Assembly: GCA_965365655.1 (NCBI GenBank)
Contig: CBDUCN010000016.1
Location: 1 to 30,772, forward strand
DNA length: 30,772 bases
Direction: 5' to 3'
Source of the DNA: JBFHNV01 sp965365655
Lineage (GTDB): Bacteria > Pseudomonadota > Gammaproteobacteria > HK1
Position numbers and translations under genes: made by a program. Within the stretch, counting starts at the first letter, position 1. Every line of letters starts with the position of its first letter. Shown here piece after piece: positions 1 to 8,267 of the stretch. Below the pieces are notes generated by a model. The model saw nothing but the letters and a program-made list of their open reading frames with translations. It made no database searches and was not told where the DNA came from.

Positions 1-116
1 GGCTCATGCTCGGGGGGCCTCCGCGGCTCGGGTGGTGACGACCGGGCGCGTGGCCCGATGACACGATCCTGCGCCATCGGCGCGCCGGCATCCACGGCCG
101 TGCCGCGGGGCGGGCG

Positions 117-839
117 CTACTCCGTGCGCGGCCCGGTCCCGCCACCCGCCGCGGCGCCGACGGCGCGGGCGAACGCGCGCATGTGGAAGCGCACCTGCTC
201 GGCACCGTAGCGGTGCGCGTGGCCCACCGGGCACGCATCGCGGGCGCGGCACCCCCGTTCCACGCAGGCCTCGCCGTCGCGGCCGCTCAGATGGGCCGCA
301 CAGGCAGCGACGTCGAACCCCGCGGCGCCGAACGCGTCCACCGGGCACGCCGTCAGGCAGGGCCGCGCGCTGCAGTCCAGGCACGGACCGTCACCGGCCG
401 CGGGACGCGGCAGCCCGTGCAGCGGAGCCGCGAATGCAAGCGCACCGCGGTACGCGTGCCACAGGCCCACGCGGGAATGGATCAGCAGCCCCAGCGGCGA
501 CGGGTGGACGGGACCCGCACGCCGCGCCCAGCGCTGGAACGGAAGCCAGGGCGGCCCGCGGTGCGGATACAGCGGCCGCGCGCCGAGGTCGCGCGCGACC
601 GCGTCCAGCACGCGCTCCGTGAAGCGGTCCAGCGCGTCGCCGCCCTGCTCCCATTCCGGCGCCGCGCGGAACGCCGCGAAACCGTCGCGCCCGGCGGCGC
701 CGACCAGCACCAGCGACGCGGCCGGCACTCCGGCGACGGCCGGCACCGCGTCCGACGGATCGCAGCGGAACGCGCCGCGCACCGCGAAGCCCGCATCCTC
801 GCAGGCGCGGCGCACGCGCGCGAAGCGGAGGTCGGTCAT
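117..839 (-). CDS. 4Fe-4S ferredoxin-type protein of unknown substrate
   Basis: A 240-residue protein whose C-terminal third carries cysteine clusters typical of iron-sulfur proteins. The first is C-x2-C-x4-C-x3-CP (in CLDCSARPCLTACPV), and a second cysteine group follows in CVERGCRARDACPVG. The arrangement resembles the ferredoxin part of epoxyqueuosine reductase-like proteins, but the catalytic cobalamin domain of QueG is not evident and the protein is shorter. The N-terminal part (residues about 1-120) has no motif I can name. I chose the ATG at 839 (MTDLRFARV) because a longer reading to 944 adds a low-complexity leader that runs into the promoter side of the divergent gene at 929. Probably a cytosolic redox protein; the reaction is unknown. 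Confidence 0.75.
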   Translation of the reverse strand: MTDLRFARVRRACEDAGFAVRGAFRCDPSDAVPAVAGVPAASLVLVGAAGRDGFAAFRAAPEWEQGGDALDRFTERVLDAVARDLGARPLYPHRGPPWLPFQRWARRAGPVHPSPLGLLIHSRVGLWHAYRGALAFAAPLHGLPRPAAGDGPCLDCSARPCLTACPVDAFGAAGFDVAACAAHLSGRDGEACVERGCRARDACPVGHAHRYGAEQVRFHMRAFARAVGAAAGGGTGPRTE

Positions 840-928
840 GGCGGACGGCTGCGCTGGGACAGGCGAAGAGTATACTGGCCGACCACTCGAATTCGCGCCC
901 GTGCGAGGCGCGCCAAGGAACCGAAGTG

Positions 929-1531
929 ATGATCGCAAGAGCATCGTGCCTCGCGCTGTGCCTGCTCGCAGCCACCGGCGCCGCGCGGGCCGCCGACGCG
1001 GACGGCTCCTTCGCCGTCAAGGGCGTCGGCCTTACCAAGTGCAGCGACTTCGTGAAGGCCGCGAGGGAGAAGAACGCCGAGCAGATCGCGCAGTACGTGT
1101 CCTGGCTGGGCGGCTTCCTGACCGCCAGCAACCAGCACATGACCGAGACCTTCGACCTCACCCCGTGGCAGAACGTGCGCACCCTGAGCGGACTCCTCGC
1201 GAGCTACTGCGACCAGAACGCCGATCTGCGCTTCGTCGCGGCCGCGGCCCGCCTGACGAACGCGCTGCGGGCCGATCGCCTCGTGACGCCGTCCGAGCTG
1301 CTGCCGATCGAGTACGAGGGAAAGACCCACTACATGTACAAGGAGGGCATGCGCCGCGCGCAGGCCCGGCTCGCGGAGCTCGGGCTGTACACCGGCAGCC
1401 TCGACGGCGCCTACGGCGACGGCACCCGCGCGGCGCTGGAGACATTCCAGAAGGAGAACAACCTGCCGGTCAACGGCATGCCCGACCAGCGCACGCTGCT
1501 GATCCTGTTCCGCACCAAGAAAGAGGGGTGA
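929..1531 (+). CDS. Secreted peptidoglycan-binding domain protein
   Basis: A 200-residue exported protein. The N-terminus (MIARASCLALCLLAATGAAR) is a classic signal peptide with likely cleavage after an Ala-Arg-Ala-Ala stretch. The C-terminal 55 residues form a PG_binding_1 repeat (ARLAELGLYTGSLDGAYGDG, then a TRAALETFQ helix), which in other proteins anchors enzymes to the cell wall. The middle part (about residues 28-110), with single cysteines near each end, faintly resembles small HdeA-like periplasmic domains; this is only a guess. An AAGGAA ribosome site at 915-920 supports ATG 929 over the GTG three bases earlier. The stop overlaps the GTG start of ttcA by three bases, so the two genes are probably translationally coupled. 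Confidence 0.85.
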   Translation: MIARASCLALCLLAATGAARAADADGSFAVKGVGLTKCSDFVKAAREKNAEQIAQYVSWLGGFLTASNQHMTETFDLTPWQNVRTLSGLLASYCDQNADLRFVAAAARLTNALRADRLVTPSELLPIEYEGKTHYMYKEGMRRAQARLAELGLYTGSLDGAYGDGTRAALETFQKENNLPVNGMPDQRTLLILFRTKKEG

Positions 1532-2385
1532 ACGCGGCCCTTCCGGCCCCGTTGCCGGTGGTTACCGGGGGCGGCGCCCAGGCGCCGCTGTCGGCGACCG
1601 CGCGCCGGCTCGAGACGCGGCTTCGCAACCAGGCCGGCCGCGCGATCGCGGACTACTCCATGATCCGCGACGGCGACCGCATCATGGTGTGCGTGTCCGG
1701 CGGCAAGGACTCCTACACCCTGCTCTCGCTGCTGCTCGCGCTGCAGCGCTGCGCGCCGGTGCGCTTCGAGCTCACCGCCGTGACGCTGGACCAGAAGCAG
1801 CCGGGCTACCCGGCGCACGTGCTGCCCGGCTACCTCTCCTCGCTGGGGATTCCGTGGCACGTGATCGAGCAGGACACCTACTCGGTCGTCAGGCGCGTGG
1901 TGCCGGAGGGGCGCACGACCTGCGGCCTGTGCTCGCGGCTTCGCCGCGGCGCGCTGTACCGCTACGCGGCAGAGCACGGCATGACGAAGATCGCGCTGGG
2001 CCACCACCGCGACGACATCGTGGAAACCTTCTTCCTGAACCTGTTCCACGGCGGGCGGATCAAGGCGATGCCGCCGAAGCTGCTCAGCGAGGATCGCCAA
2101 CACGTGGTGATCCGCCCGCTCGCGTACTGCCGCGAGCGCGACATCGCCCGCTACGCGCGGGCACGCGCGTTCCCGATCATCCCGTGCAACCTGTGCGGCT
2201 CCCAGGAGAACCTGCAGCGCAAGGCCGTCAAGGAGATGATCGCCGCTTGGGAGCGCGAGAGCCCTGGACGCAGCGACGTGATGTTCCGCGCGCTTCAGCA
2301 CGTGAGCCCGTCGCAGCTCGCGGACCGGGCACTGTTCGATTTCGACGGCCTGGACGCGCTGCGCGGCTCTTCGCCGGTCCGCTGA
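1528..2385 (+). CDS. ttcA: tRNA 2-thiocytidine(32) synthetase TtcA
   Basis: TtcA thiolates cytidine 32 in the anticodon loop of certain tRNAs, using ATP and a [4Fe-4S] cluster. The 285-residue protein has the PP-loop SGGKDS at about residues 57-62 and the two family CxxC pairs, CGLC (about 132-135) and CNLC (about 220-223), that contribute cluster ligands. GHHRDD at about 158-163 is also family-typical. Length fits the family (about 270-310). I chose GTG 1528, preceded by AAAGAGG, because it overlaps the upstream stop as GTGA and gives the right length; the frame stays open far upstream without a plausible start. The gene converges on the PaaK-like gene at 2442. Confidence 0.95.
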   Translation: MNAALPAPLPVVTGGGAQAPLSATARRLETRLRNQAGRAIADYSMIRDGDRIMVCVSGGKDSYTLLSLLLALQRCAPVRFELTAVTLDQKQPGYPAHVLPGYLSSLGIPWHVIEQDTYSVVRRVVPEGRTTCGLCSRLRRGALYRYAAEHGMTKIALGHHRDDIVETFFLNLFHGGRIKAMPPKLLSEDRQHVVIRPLAYCRERDIARYARARAFPIIPCNLCGSQENLQRKAVKEMIAAWERESPGRSDVMFRALQHVSPSQLADRALFDFDGLDALRGSSPVR

Positions 2386-2405
2386 CGTCCGCGGCAGCTC
2401 TCCGC

Positions 2406-2436
2406 GACGGCGTTCCTGCAGGAAGCCTGCCGCGTC
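2406..2436. terminator. Candidate bidirectional terminator between convergent genes
   Basis: A bulged hairpin lies in the 56-base gap between ttcA (plus) and the PaaK-like gene (minus). The stem is GAC/GTC, GCG/CGC and GCAGG/CCTGC with an AAG loop, with a one-base and a five-base bulge on the left side. There is no strong T-run, so factor-independent termination is uncertain. Confidence 0.4.
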
Positions 2437-2441
2437 CCGGG

Positions 2442-3677
2442 CTACTCGTACGAGCGCACGTCGTCGATCACCTTGCCGTCGTTGGGCAGCGAGCCGGGCG
2501 CGACGAACTCGATCTCGCCGCGCAGCTTCGTGATGTCGCGCAACGAGCCTTCCAGCGCAGCACGCAGGCCGTCGTCGGGCGCCGCCTCGCAGTGCAGCGT
2601 CATCGCGTCGCGCTGGTCGGGGTTGGACACCACCAGCCGCGCGCGGGCCACCTCCGCGTGGCGGCGCACCACCTCGGCCACCATGCTCGGGTGCACGAAC
2701 ATGCCGCGCACCTTGGTGGTCTGGTCGGCGCGGCCGAGCCAGCCCTTGATGCGCATCGCGGTGCGTCCGCACGGGCTCGTGCCCGGCAGCACCGCCGAGA
2801 GGTCACCGGTCGCGAAGCGGATCAGCGGGTAGTCGGGGTTCAGCGTGGTGACCACCACCTCCCCCACCTCGCCGTCCGGGACCGGCTCGCCGGTGCCCGG
2901 GCGCACGATCTCGATGATCACGTGCTCGTCCGCGATCATGCCCTCCATCGCCTCGGACTCGTAGGCGACCAGCCCCAGATCGGCGATCGCGTAGCACTGC
3001 AGCGCCCGGATCCCCGCGTCCGCGAAGCCCTGGCGCAGCGACGGCGCGAGGGCCTCTCCGGACACCAGGGCGCGGCGCAGGCTGCTCACGTCGGCGCCCG
3101 TCTCGGCGGCCTTGTCGATCAGGATGCGCAGGAACGACGGCGTCCCTGCATAGCCGACCGGGCGCAGCTGCGCGAGCGCGCCCACCTGCAGCTCGGTCTG
3201 GCCGACGCCGGCGGGAAACACCGGGCATCCGAGCGCGTGCGCGCCCGTCTCGATCATCGACCCGGCTGGCGAGAAGTGATACGAGAAGGTGTTGTGCACC
3301 AGGTCGCCGCGACGGAACCCTGCTGCGTACAGCGCACGTGCGACGCGCCAGAAGTCCTCGCGGCGGGCCTCCGGCTCGAACAGCGGACCCGGCGACGCGA
3401 ACACCCGCGCGAGATCCGAAAGCGGGGTCGCGGCGAGCCCGCCGAACGGCGGCGCGCCGGCCTGCAGCCCCGGCAGCTCCGACTTGCGCGTGAGCGGGAG
3501 CGCCGCGAGCGCGTCGCGCGAGACGACGTCGCCCGGTGTCACGTCCTTCAGCCACGCCGCGAAGTGCGGCGCGTTCTCGCGCGCGTTCGCGAGCTGCCGT
3601 GCGAGGGCCTGGAAGAGATCCTGCTCGCGCTGCTCCGGCGCGCGCGTCTCCAGGGAATCGTAGAAACGATCGCTCAT
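2442..3677 (-). CDS. Phenylacetate-CoA ligase (PaaK)-like AMP-forming enzyme
   Basis: A 411-residue member of the PaaK branch of the adenylate-forming family, which activates aryl or related acids as CoA thioesters via an acyl-AMP. Recognisable parts are AGTPSFLR (about residue 190), RFATGDLSAV with SPCGRT (about 285-305), and the hinge region IKGWLGRADQTTKVRGMFVH (about 310-330). The C-terminal AMP-binding domain ends the protein. The usual Ser/Thr/Gly-rich P-loop (SSGTTG in PaaK) is replaced by VFASPGPLFEPE, a variant I associate with PaaK-like genes linked to Liv transporters. It is the last gene of the liv operon, 148 bases after livF. ATG 3677 is preferred over an in-frame GTG at 3683. 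The substrate cannot be read from sequence; an aromatic acid is the family-based guess. Confidence 0.88.
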   Translation of the reverse strand: MSDRFYDSLETRAPEQREQDLFQALARQLANARENAPHFAAWLKDVTPGDVVSRDALAALPLTRKSELPGLQAGAPPFGGLAATPLSDLARVFASPGPLFEPEARREDFWRVARALYAAGFRRGDLVHNTFSYHFSPAGSMIETGAHALGCPVFPAGVGQTELQVGALAQLRPVGYAGTPSFLRILIDKAAETGADVSSLRRALVSGEALAPSLRQGFADAGIRALQCYAIADLGLVAYESEAMEGMIADEHVIIEIVRPGTGEPVPDGEVGEVVVTTLNPDYPLIRFATGDLSAVLPGTSPCGRTAMRIKGWLGRADQTTKVRGMFVHPSMVAEVVRRHAEVARARLVVSNPDQRDAMTLHCEAAPDDGLRAALEGSLRDITKLRGEIEFVAPGSLPNDGKVIDDVRSYE

Positions 3678-3825
3678 CTGCACCGTCCATGGGTCGCCGC
3701 CGGCCGATGGTAGTCAACCCGGGGCCGCTTCACCATCGGGCGCGCAGCGCTCGGCTGTAGCCGCCGGCGTCCGCGAGCCGGCTCGCCGCGGCGGCCGCCG
3801 GACCGGGCGGCGCTGCGCGAACGCC

Positions 3826-4650
3826 TCACAGCCAGCGTTTGCGCCGACGGTAGTGCTTGACGTCGCGGAAGCTGCGGCGGTTCTCGCCGCTGACCCCGAG
3901 GTAGAACTCCTTCACGTCGGCGTTCTCCGCGAGCGCCTTCGCCGCGCCGTCGAGCACCACGCGCCCGGTCTCCAGGATGTAGCCGTAGGTCGCGTAGCGA
4001 AGCGCCACGTTGGTGTTCTGCTCGGCGAGCAGGAACGTCACGCCCTCCTGCTCGTTGAGCGCCTTCACGATCTCGAAGATCTCCTCCACGAGCTGCGGAG
4101 CGAGGCCCATGGACGGCTCGTCGAGCAGGATGAGGCGGGGCTTCGCCATCAGCGCGCGCCCGATGGCGCACATCTGCTGCTCGCCGCCCGAGGTGTAGCC
4201 GGCCTGGGAGCTGCGCCTCTCGCGCAGCCTCGGAAAATACCCGTACACCTTGTCCAGCGACTCCTGCACCGCGGCACGCCCGTCCTTGCGGGTGTAGCTC
4301 CCTGTGAGCAGGTTCTCCTCGATGGTCAGGTGCTCGAAGCAGTGCCGGCCCTCCATCACCTGCACGACCCCGCGCTTGACCAGGTCGTTGGGCCCGAGCC
4401 GGTCCACCCGCTCCCCGCGGAAGTGGATGGTTCCCTTGGTGACCTCGCCGCGCTCGGACTTGAGCAGGTTGGACACCGCCTTCAGCGTCGTGGTCTTGCC
4501 GGCGCCGTTGGCCCCGAGGAGGGCGACCACGCCCCCCTCGGGGACATCCAGCGAAACCCCCTTGAGCACCAGGATCACGTGGTTGTAGATGACCTCCACG
4601 TTGTTGATGGAGAGCAGGGCCTGCCCCGCCTGCTGCGCTGCGGCTGCCAT
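3826..4650 (-). CDS. livF: Branched-chain-type ABC transporter ATP-binding protein LivF
   Basis: Cytoplasmic ATPase of a Liv-type (hydrophobic amino acid/carboxylate) importer, 274 residues. It shows Walker A GANGAGKTTT (about residues 46-55), the signature SGGEQQM, and Walker B LILLDEPSMGLAP, followed by a LAEQN switch region, all in LivF order. The N-terminal 15 residues are an Ala/Gln-rich extension and the C-terminus has a basic tail (YRRRKRWL), both slightly longer than in E. coli LivF. The gene lies 34 bases downstream of livK and upstream of the PaaK-like gene, and pairs with LivG to drive the LivHM channel. Confidence 0.95.
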   Translation of the reverse strand: MAAAAQQAGQALLSINNVEVIYNHVILVLKGVSLDVPEGGVVALLGANGAGKTTTLKAVSNLLKSERGEVTKGTIHFRGERVDRLGPNDLVKRGVVQVMEGRHCFEHLTIEENLLTGSYTRKDGRAAVQESLDKVYGYFPRLRERRSSQAGYTSGGEQQMCAIGRALMAKPRLILLDEPSMGLAPQLVEEIFEIVKALNEQEGVTFLLAEQNTNVALRYATYGYILETGRVVLDGAAKALAENADVKEFYLGVSGENRRSFRDVKHYRRRKRWL

Positions 4651-4684
4651 CTCGTCGACGCCTCCCGGTGCCCTCGCCCGCCCG

Positions 4685-6004
4685 TCAGGAGCAGGTGCGC
4701 GGGGTGATGTTGTTCTCCTTCGCGTATTCGGCCGCGGCCTTCTCGATCTGCGGCCGGACCACCTCGCTCATCGGCTCGATCCAGTCGCTGACGAAGCTCC
4801 ACTTCTGGCCGTCCCACTGCTGGATGATCACCGGACCGCTGCTCTCGTGATCCTCGCAGGTGATCTGCAGCGGCTTGACGAAGCCGTCCATGCCGAGCTC
4901 GGTGAGCCGCGCCGCGGTGATGTTCAGGCTCTCCATGCCGTCGCGCACCTGCTTGCCGGTGAGCGACTTGTTGCCGTGCTTGGCCTGCGCCGCGCGGATG
5001 GCCTCCACCATGTACATCGCGTTCACGACACCGCGGTTGTACAGCACCTGGCCGAAGCTGTTCTGCCACGCCGCCTTGTGGTCGCCGCCGTACACGTGCT
5101 TCACGATCTCCTCGTGCACCGGCCACCCGGCGCCGGCGCCGTGGAACGTGCCGGACAGATAGCCCTTCGCGGCCTCGCCGGCCGGGATCACGTCGTTCTC
5201 CGAGCCCGACCACCACACGCCGATGAAGCGGTCCATCGGGAAGCGGATCGCGGCGGCTTCCTTGACGGCCACCTGGTTCATCACGCCCCAGCCCCACATG
5301 AACACCCAGTCCGGACGCAGGCGGCGGATCTGCAGCCAGGTCGCCTTCTGCTCCTGGCCCGGGTGGTCCACCGCAAGCAGCTCGAGCTGGAAGCCCAGCT
5401 TGTCGCGCAGCGCCTCGAGGGTCGGGATGGGCTCCTTGCCGTACGCGCTGTTGTGGTAGACGAGGGCGATCTTCTTGCCCTTCAGCTTGTCCATGCCGCC
5501 TTCCTGCTCGGCCACGTACTTCACGAACGCGGAGGCCTGGCTCCAGTAGGTGGTCGGGAAGTTGAACACCCACGGGAACACCCGGCCGTCGGCGGCCGCG
5601 GTACGCCCGTAGCCCATCGACAGGATCGGAATCTCGTCCACCGTGGCCTTCGGAATGAGCTGATAGGTGATGCCCGTGCTGTACGGGTTGAACATGGTGG
5701 CACCCGTCGGCCCCTTGTTCTTCAGCTTCTCGTAGCACTCGACGCCGAGCTTGGTGTTGTACTGCGTCTCGCACTCCTCCCACGTGATCTTGACGCCATT
5801 GATGCCGCCGTCGCGCTTGTTGATCAGCGTGAAGTAGTCACCGACGCCGTTCGCGACGGGGATGCCGCTCGGCGCGTAGGGGCCGGTGCGGTAGACCAGC
5901 AGCGGCACGAACTGCTCGTCCTGCGCCTGCGCCGGCGCGGCGAGCAGGCCGCCGAGGCCGATGGCGGCGGCGAGGCCCGTGAGGGCAAGCTTGTTGATCT
6001 TCAT
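4685..6004 (-). CDS. livK: Liv-type ABC transporter periplasmic substrate-binding protein
   Basis: A 439-residue periplasmic-binding-fold type I protein that captures the ligand for LivHMGF. The N-terminus (MKINKLALTGLAAAIGLGGL, then APAQAQ) is a signal peptide with predicted cleavage at AQA. The mature part contains DYFTLINKRDGGINGVKI, the usual first-domain element of this family, and ends in NITPRTCS. It is longer than E. coli LivK (about 370). This subfamily is common in clusters with CoA ligases, where ligands are thought to be aromatic or aliphatic acids rather than leucine; that is inference here. A strong AGGAGG ribosome site lies just upstream of ATG 6004, consistent with high expression of the binding protein relative to the permeases. 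Confidence 0.93.
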   Translation of the reverse strand: MKINKLALTGLAAAIGLGGLLAAPAQAQDEQFVPLLVYRTGPYAPSGIPVANGVGDYFTLINKRDGGINGVKITWEECETQYNTKLGVECYEKLKNKGPTGATMFNPYSTGITYQLIPKATVDEIPILSMGYGRTAAADGRVFPWVFNFPTTYWSQASAFVKYVAEQEGGMDKLKGKKIALVYHNSAYGKEPIPTLEALRDKLGFQLELLAVDHPGQEQKATWLQIRRLRPDWVFMWGWGVMNQVAVKEAAAIRFPMDRFIGVWWSGSENDVIPAGEAAKGYLSGTFHGAGAGWPVHEEIVKHVYGGDHKAAWQNSFGQVLYNRGVVNAMYMVEAIRAAQAKHGNKSLTGKQVRDGMESLNITAARLTELGMDGFVKPLQITCEDHESSGPVIIQQWDGQKWSFVSDWIEPMSEVVRPQIEKAAAEYAKENNITPRTCS

Positions 6005-6125
6005 TACACTCCTCCTCTTCTTTTATCGTGTCCACGCCATGCACGCTGCGGCGCCGTGGCGACCGTCCGAATCTAGCACGCGCGTTCGCGAAGCGGCAAC
6101 GCGCGCCCGACGTAAGCCTTTCTTT

Positions 6126-7202
6126 TCAATAGGGGAAAGGCCACCTCCTCAGCTTCTCCTTGGCGATCTGCCACAGCCGCGCCAGCCCGTGAGGCTCGAC
6201 GATCAGGAAGAAGATGATCAGCCCTCCGAAGATCATGACCTCCAGGTGCTTCTGCAGGTCGGTGGGCATCGCGAGGCCCACCAGCTGCGGCGCGTTGGTC
6301 AGGAACACCGGAAGCACCGTGACGAACGCGGCGCCCAGGAACGAGCCGAGCATGCTGCCCAGCCCCCCGAGAATCACCATGAACAGCACCTGGAACGAGA
6401 TCAGGATGTTGTACGCCTCGGTCTCGGCGCTGCCGAGCCACAGGTACAGGCTCATCGCGCCCGCGAGGCCGCAGTAGAACGACGAGATCGCGAACGCGGT
6501 GAGCTTGGTCAGCAGCGGGCGGAAACCGATGATCTCGGCCGCGATGTCCATGTCCCGGATCGCCATCCAGCTCCGCCCGATGCGGCCCCGCACCAGGTTC
6601 TTGGCCGCGATCGCGAACACGGTGACCAGCACCAGGCACACCATGTAGCGCACCTCGGCCGACGCCTCCGGGCCCGACACCATCACGCCCAGCGTCTCGC
6701 GCGGCGGCGCAGTGACGGTGCCCGACGGATTGTCGTTGTAGAACCAGCTCACCTTGTTGAACAGCCAGTTCAGGAAGAACTGCGCGGCCAGCGTCGCCAC
6801 GGCCAGGTACAGCCCCTTGATGCGAAGCGACGGGATCCCGAACAGGATCCCGACGAAGGCCGTGATCACGCCGGAGAGCAGGAACGCGACGATCACGTTC
6901 ATCTCCGGGAAGGCCGTCGTGAGCTTGTACGTCGCGTACGCGCCGACCGACATGAAGGCGCCGGTGCCGAGGCTCAGCTGCCCCGCGTAGCCGAGCAGAA
7001 GGTTCAGGCCGATGGTCGCCATCGCGAACACGAGGAACGGAATCAGCACCGCCTGCAGCCAGTACTCGTTGGCCCAGAACGGCACCACCAGGTACGCGAA
7101 GGCCACCACCGCGATCACGAACCACTTGTCCTGGGCGATCGGGAAGATCGCCTGATCGTCCTGATAGGTGGTCTTGAACTGCCCTGCTTCGCGGTAGAAC
7201 AT
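6126..7202 (-). CDS. livM: Liv-type ABC transporter permease LivM
   Basis: Inner-membrane permease of 358 residues with about ten hydrophobic segments. Family landmarks are LLLGYAGQLSLGTGAFMSVGAYA (approximately residues 68-90) and GRIGRSWMAIRDMDIAAEIIG, the cytoplasmic coupling loop that contacts the ATPases. GGLGSMLGSFLGAAFVTVLP follows near the C-terminus. It forms the translocation channel with LivH. The gene sits 121 bases upstream of livK and 92 bases downstream of livH, in the same orientation as the rest of the operon. Confidence 0.94.
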   Translation of the reverse strand: MFYREAGQFKTTYQDDQAIFPIAQDKWFVIAVVAFAYLVVPFWANEYWLQAVLIPFLVFAMATIGLNLLLGYAGQLSLGTGAFMSVGAYATYKLTTAFPEMNVIVAFLLSGVITAFVGILFGIPSLRIKGLYLAVATLAAQFFLNWLFNKVSWFYNDNPSGTVTAPPRETLGVMVSGPEASAEVRYMVCLVLVTVFAIAAKNLVRGRIGRSWMAIRDMDIAAEIIGFRPLLTKLTAFAISSFYCGLAGAMSLYLWLGSAETEAYNILISFQVLFMVILGGLGSMLGSFLGAAFVTVLPVFLTNAPQLVGLAMPTDLQKHLEVMIFGGLIIFFLIVEPHGLARLWQIAKEKLRRWPFPY

Positions 7203-7294
7203 CGTCGTCCTTCTCGTTGGTGCGATGCCGCTTTCCTGAACCCGGGCTCAGAGCGGGAATCGGCGTTCGATCCGGGCGCCCGGCCGGAAGCTCT

Positions 7295-8242
7295 CTACAC
7301 CCGTTCGATGATGCGCTCGCCGAACAGCCCCTGCGGCCGGAACAGCAGGAAGCCGAGCGCCAGCACGTACGCGAACCAGTTCTCGATGGCGCCGCCGATG
7401 GCCGGCCCCCAGTAGATCTCGGCCACCTTCTCCCCGACGCCGATGATCAGGCCGCCGATGATGGCGCCGGGCACCGACGTGAGGCCGCCCAGGATCAGCA
7501 CCGGCAGCGCCTTGAGCGCGATCAGCGACAGCGAGAACTGCACGCCGCTCTTGCCGCCCCACATGATGCCGGCGACCAGCGCGACCATGCCGGAGACGGA
7601 CCACACGATCACCCAGATGGTGCGCAGCGGGATGCCCACCGACATCGCGGCCTGGTGGTCGTCGGCCACCGCGCGGAGCGCACGGCCGATCGGCGTCTTG
7701 TGGAAGAACACCGCGAGCGTCGCCACCAGGATCGCGCCGGTCACCGCCGCGTAGACGTCGAAGCTGTTGAGCAGGATGTAGTCCTGCCCGACGTTCACCT
7801 GCCACACGTCCTCGGGGATGCCGATGTCCAGGCGCTTGACGTTGCTGCCCCACATGGTCTCGCCGAGGCCCTCGAGCACGAAGCTGAGCCCGATGGTCGC
7901 CATGAACAGGATCAGCGGCTCCTGGTTCACGAGGTGGCGCAGCATCAGCTTCTCCACCAGCAGCGCGAGGACCACCATCACGCCGAGAGTGAGCGGGATC
8001 GCGAGCCACACCGGGACGCCGTGCTCCATCATGCCCACGAGGTTCAGCGCCGCGAACAGCACGAGCACGCCCTGCGCGAAGTTGAAGATGCCCGATGCCT
8101 TGAAGATGAGCACGAACCCGAGCGCGACCAGCGAGTACATGATGCCGGTGAGCAGGCCGCTGACGACCACCTCCAGGAAGAACACCGGCCCGGCCACGAT
8201 CTCGGTGAACGGCGTGACGAATATGCTTTCGAGGAATTCCAT
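7295..8242 (-). CDS. livH: Liv-type ABC transporter permease LivH
   Basis: Inner-membrane permease of 315 residues. An N-terminal segment about 25 residues longer than usual (MEFLESIFVTPFTEIVAGPV) precedes the typical GLLTGIMYSLVALGFVLIFKASGIFNFAQG region. The coupling loop TPIGRALRAVADDHQAAMSVGI and the motif GGLTSVPGAIIGGLIIGVGE are characteristic of LivH. Partner of LivM in the membrane complex. Only 25 bases separate it from livG upstream, so the two are almost certainly cotranscribed. Confidence 0.94.
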   Translation of the reverse strand: MEFLESIFVTPFTEIVAGPVFFLEVVVSGLLTGIMYSLVALGFVLIFKASGIFNFAQGVLVLFAALNLVGMMEHGVPVWLAIPLTLGVMVVLALLVEKLMLRHLVNQEPLILFMATIGLSFVLEGLGETMWGSNVKRLDIGIPEDVWQVNVGQDYILLNSFDVYAAVTGAILVATLAVFFHKTPIGRALRAVADDHQAAMSVGIPLRTIWVIVWSVSGMVALVAGIMWGGKSGVQFSLSLIALKALPVLILGGLTSVPGAIIGGLIIGVGEKVAEIYWGPAIGGAIENWFAYVLALGFLLFRPQGLFGERIIERV

Positions 8243-8267
8243 GGCGTGATCCGGTCAGGGCCTCCCC

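Noticed and set aside
4..384. Open frame of 126 codons on the minus strand at the window edge
   Set aside because: Arg/Pro-rich translation without motifs, overlapping the Fe-S protein gene in another frame; typical of GC-rich shadows.
3704..3739. 8-bp inverted repeat CCGATGGT/ACCATCGG between livF and the PaaK-like gene
   Set aside because: Short arms with a 20-base loop and no T-run; could occur by chance in this composition, so not listed as a terminator.
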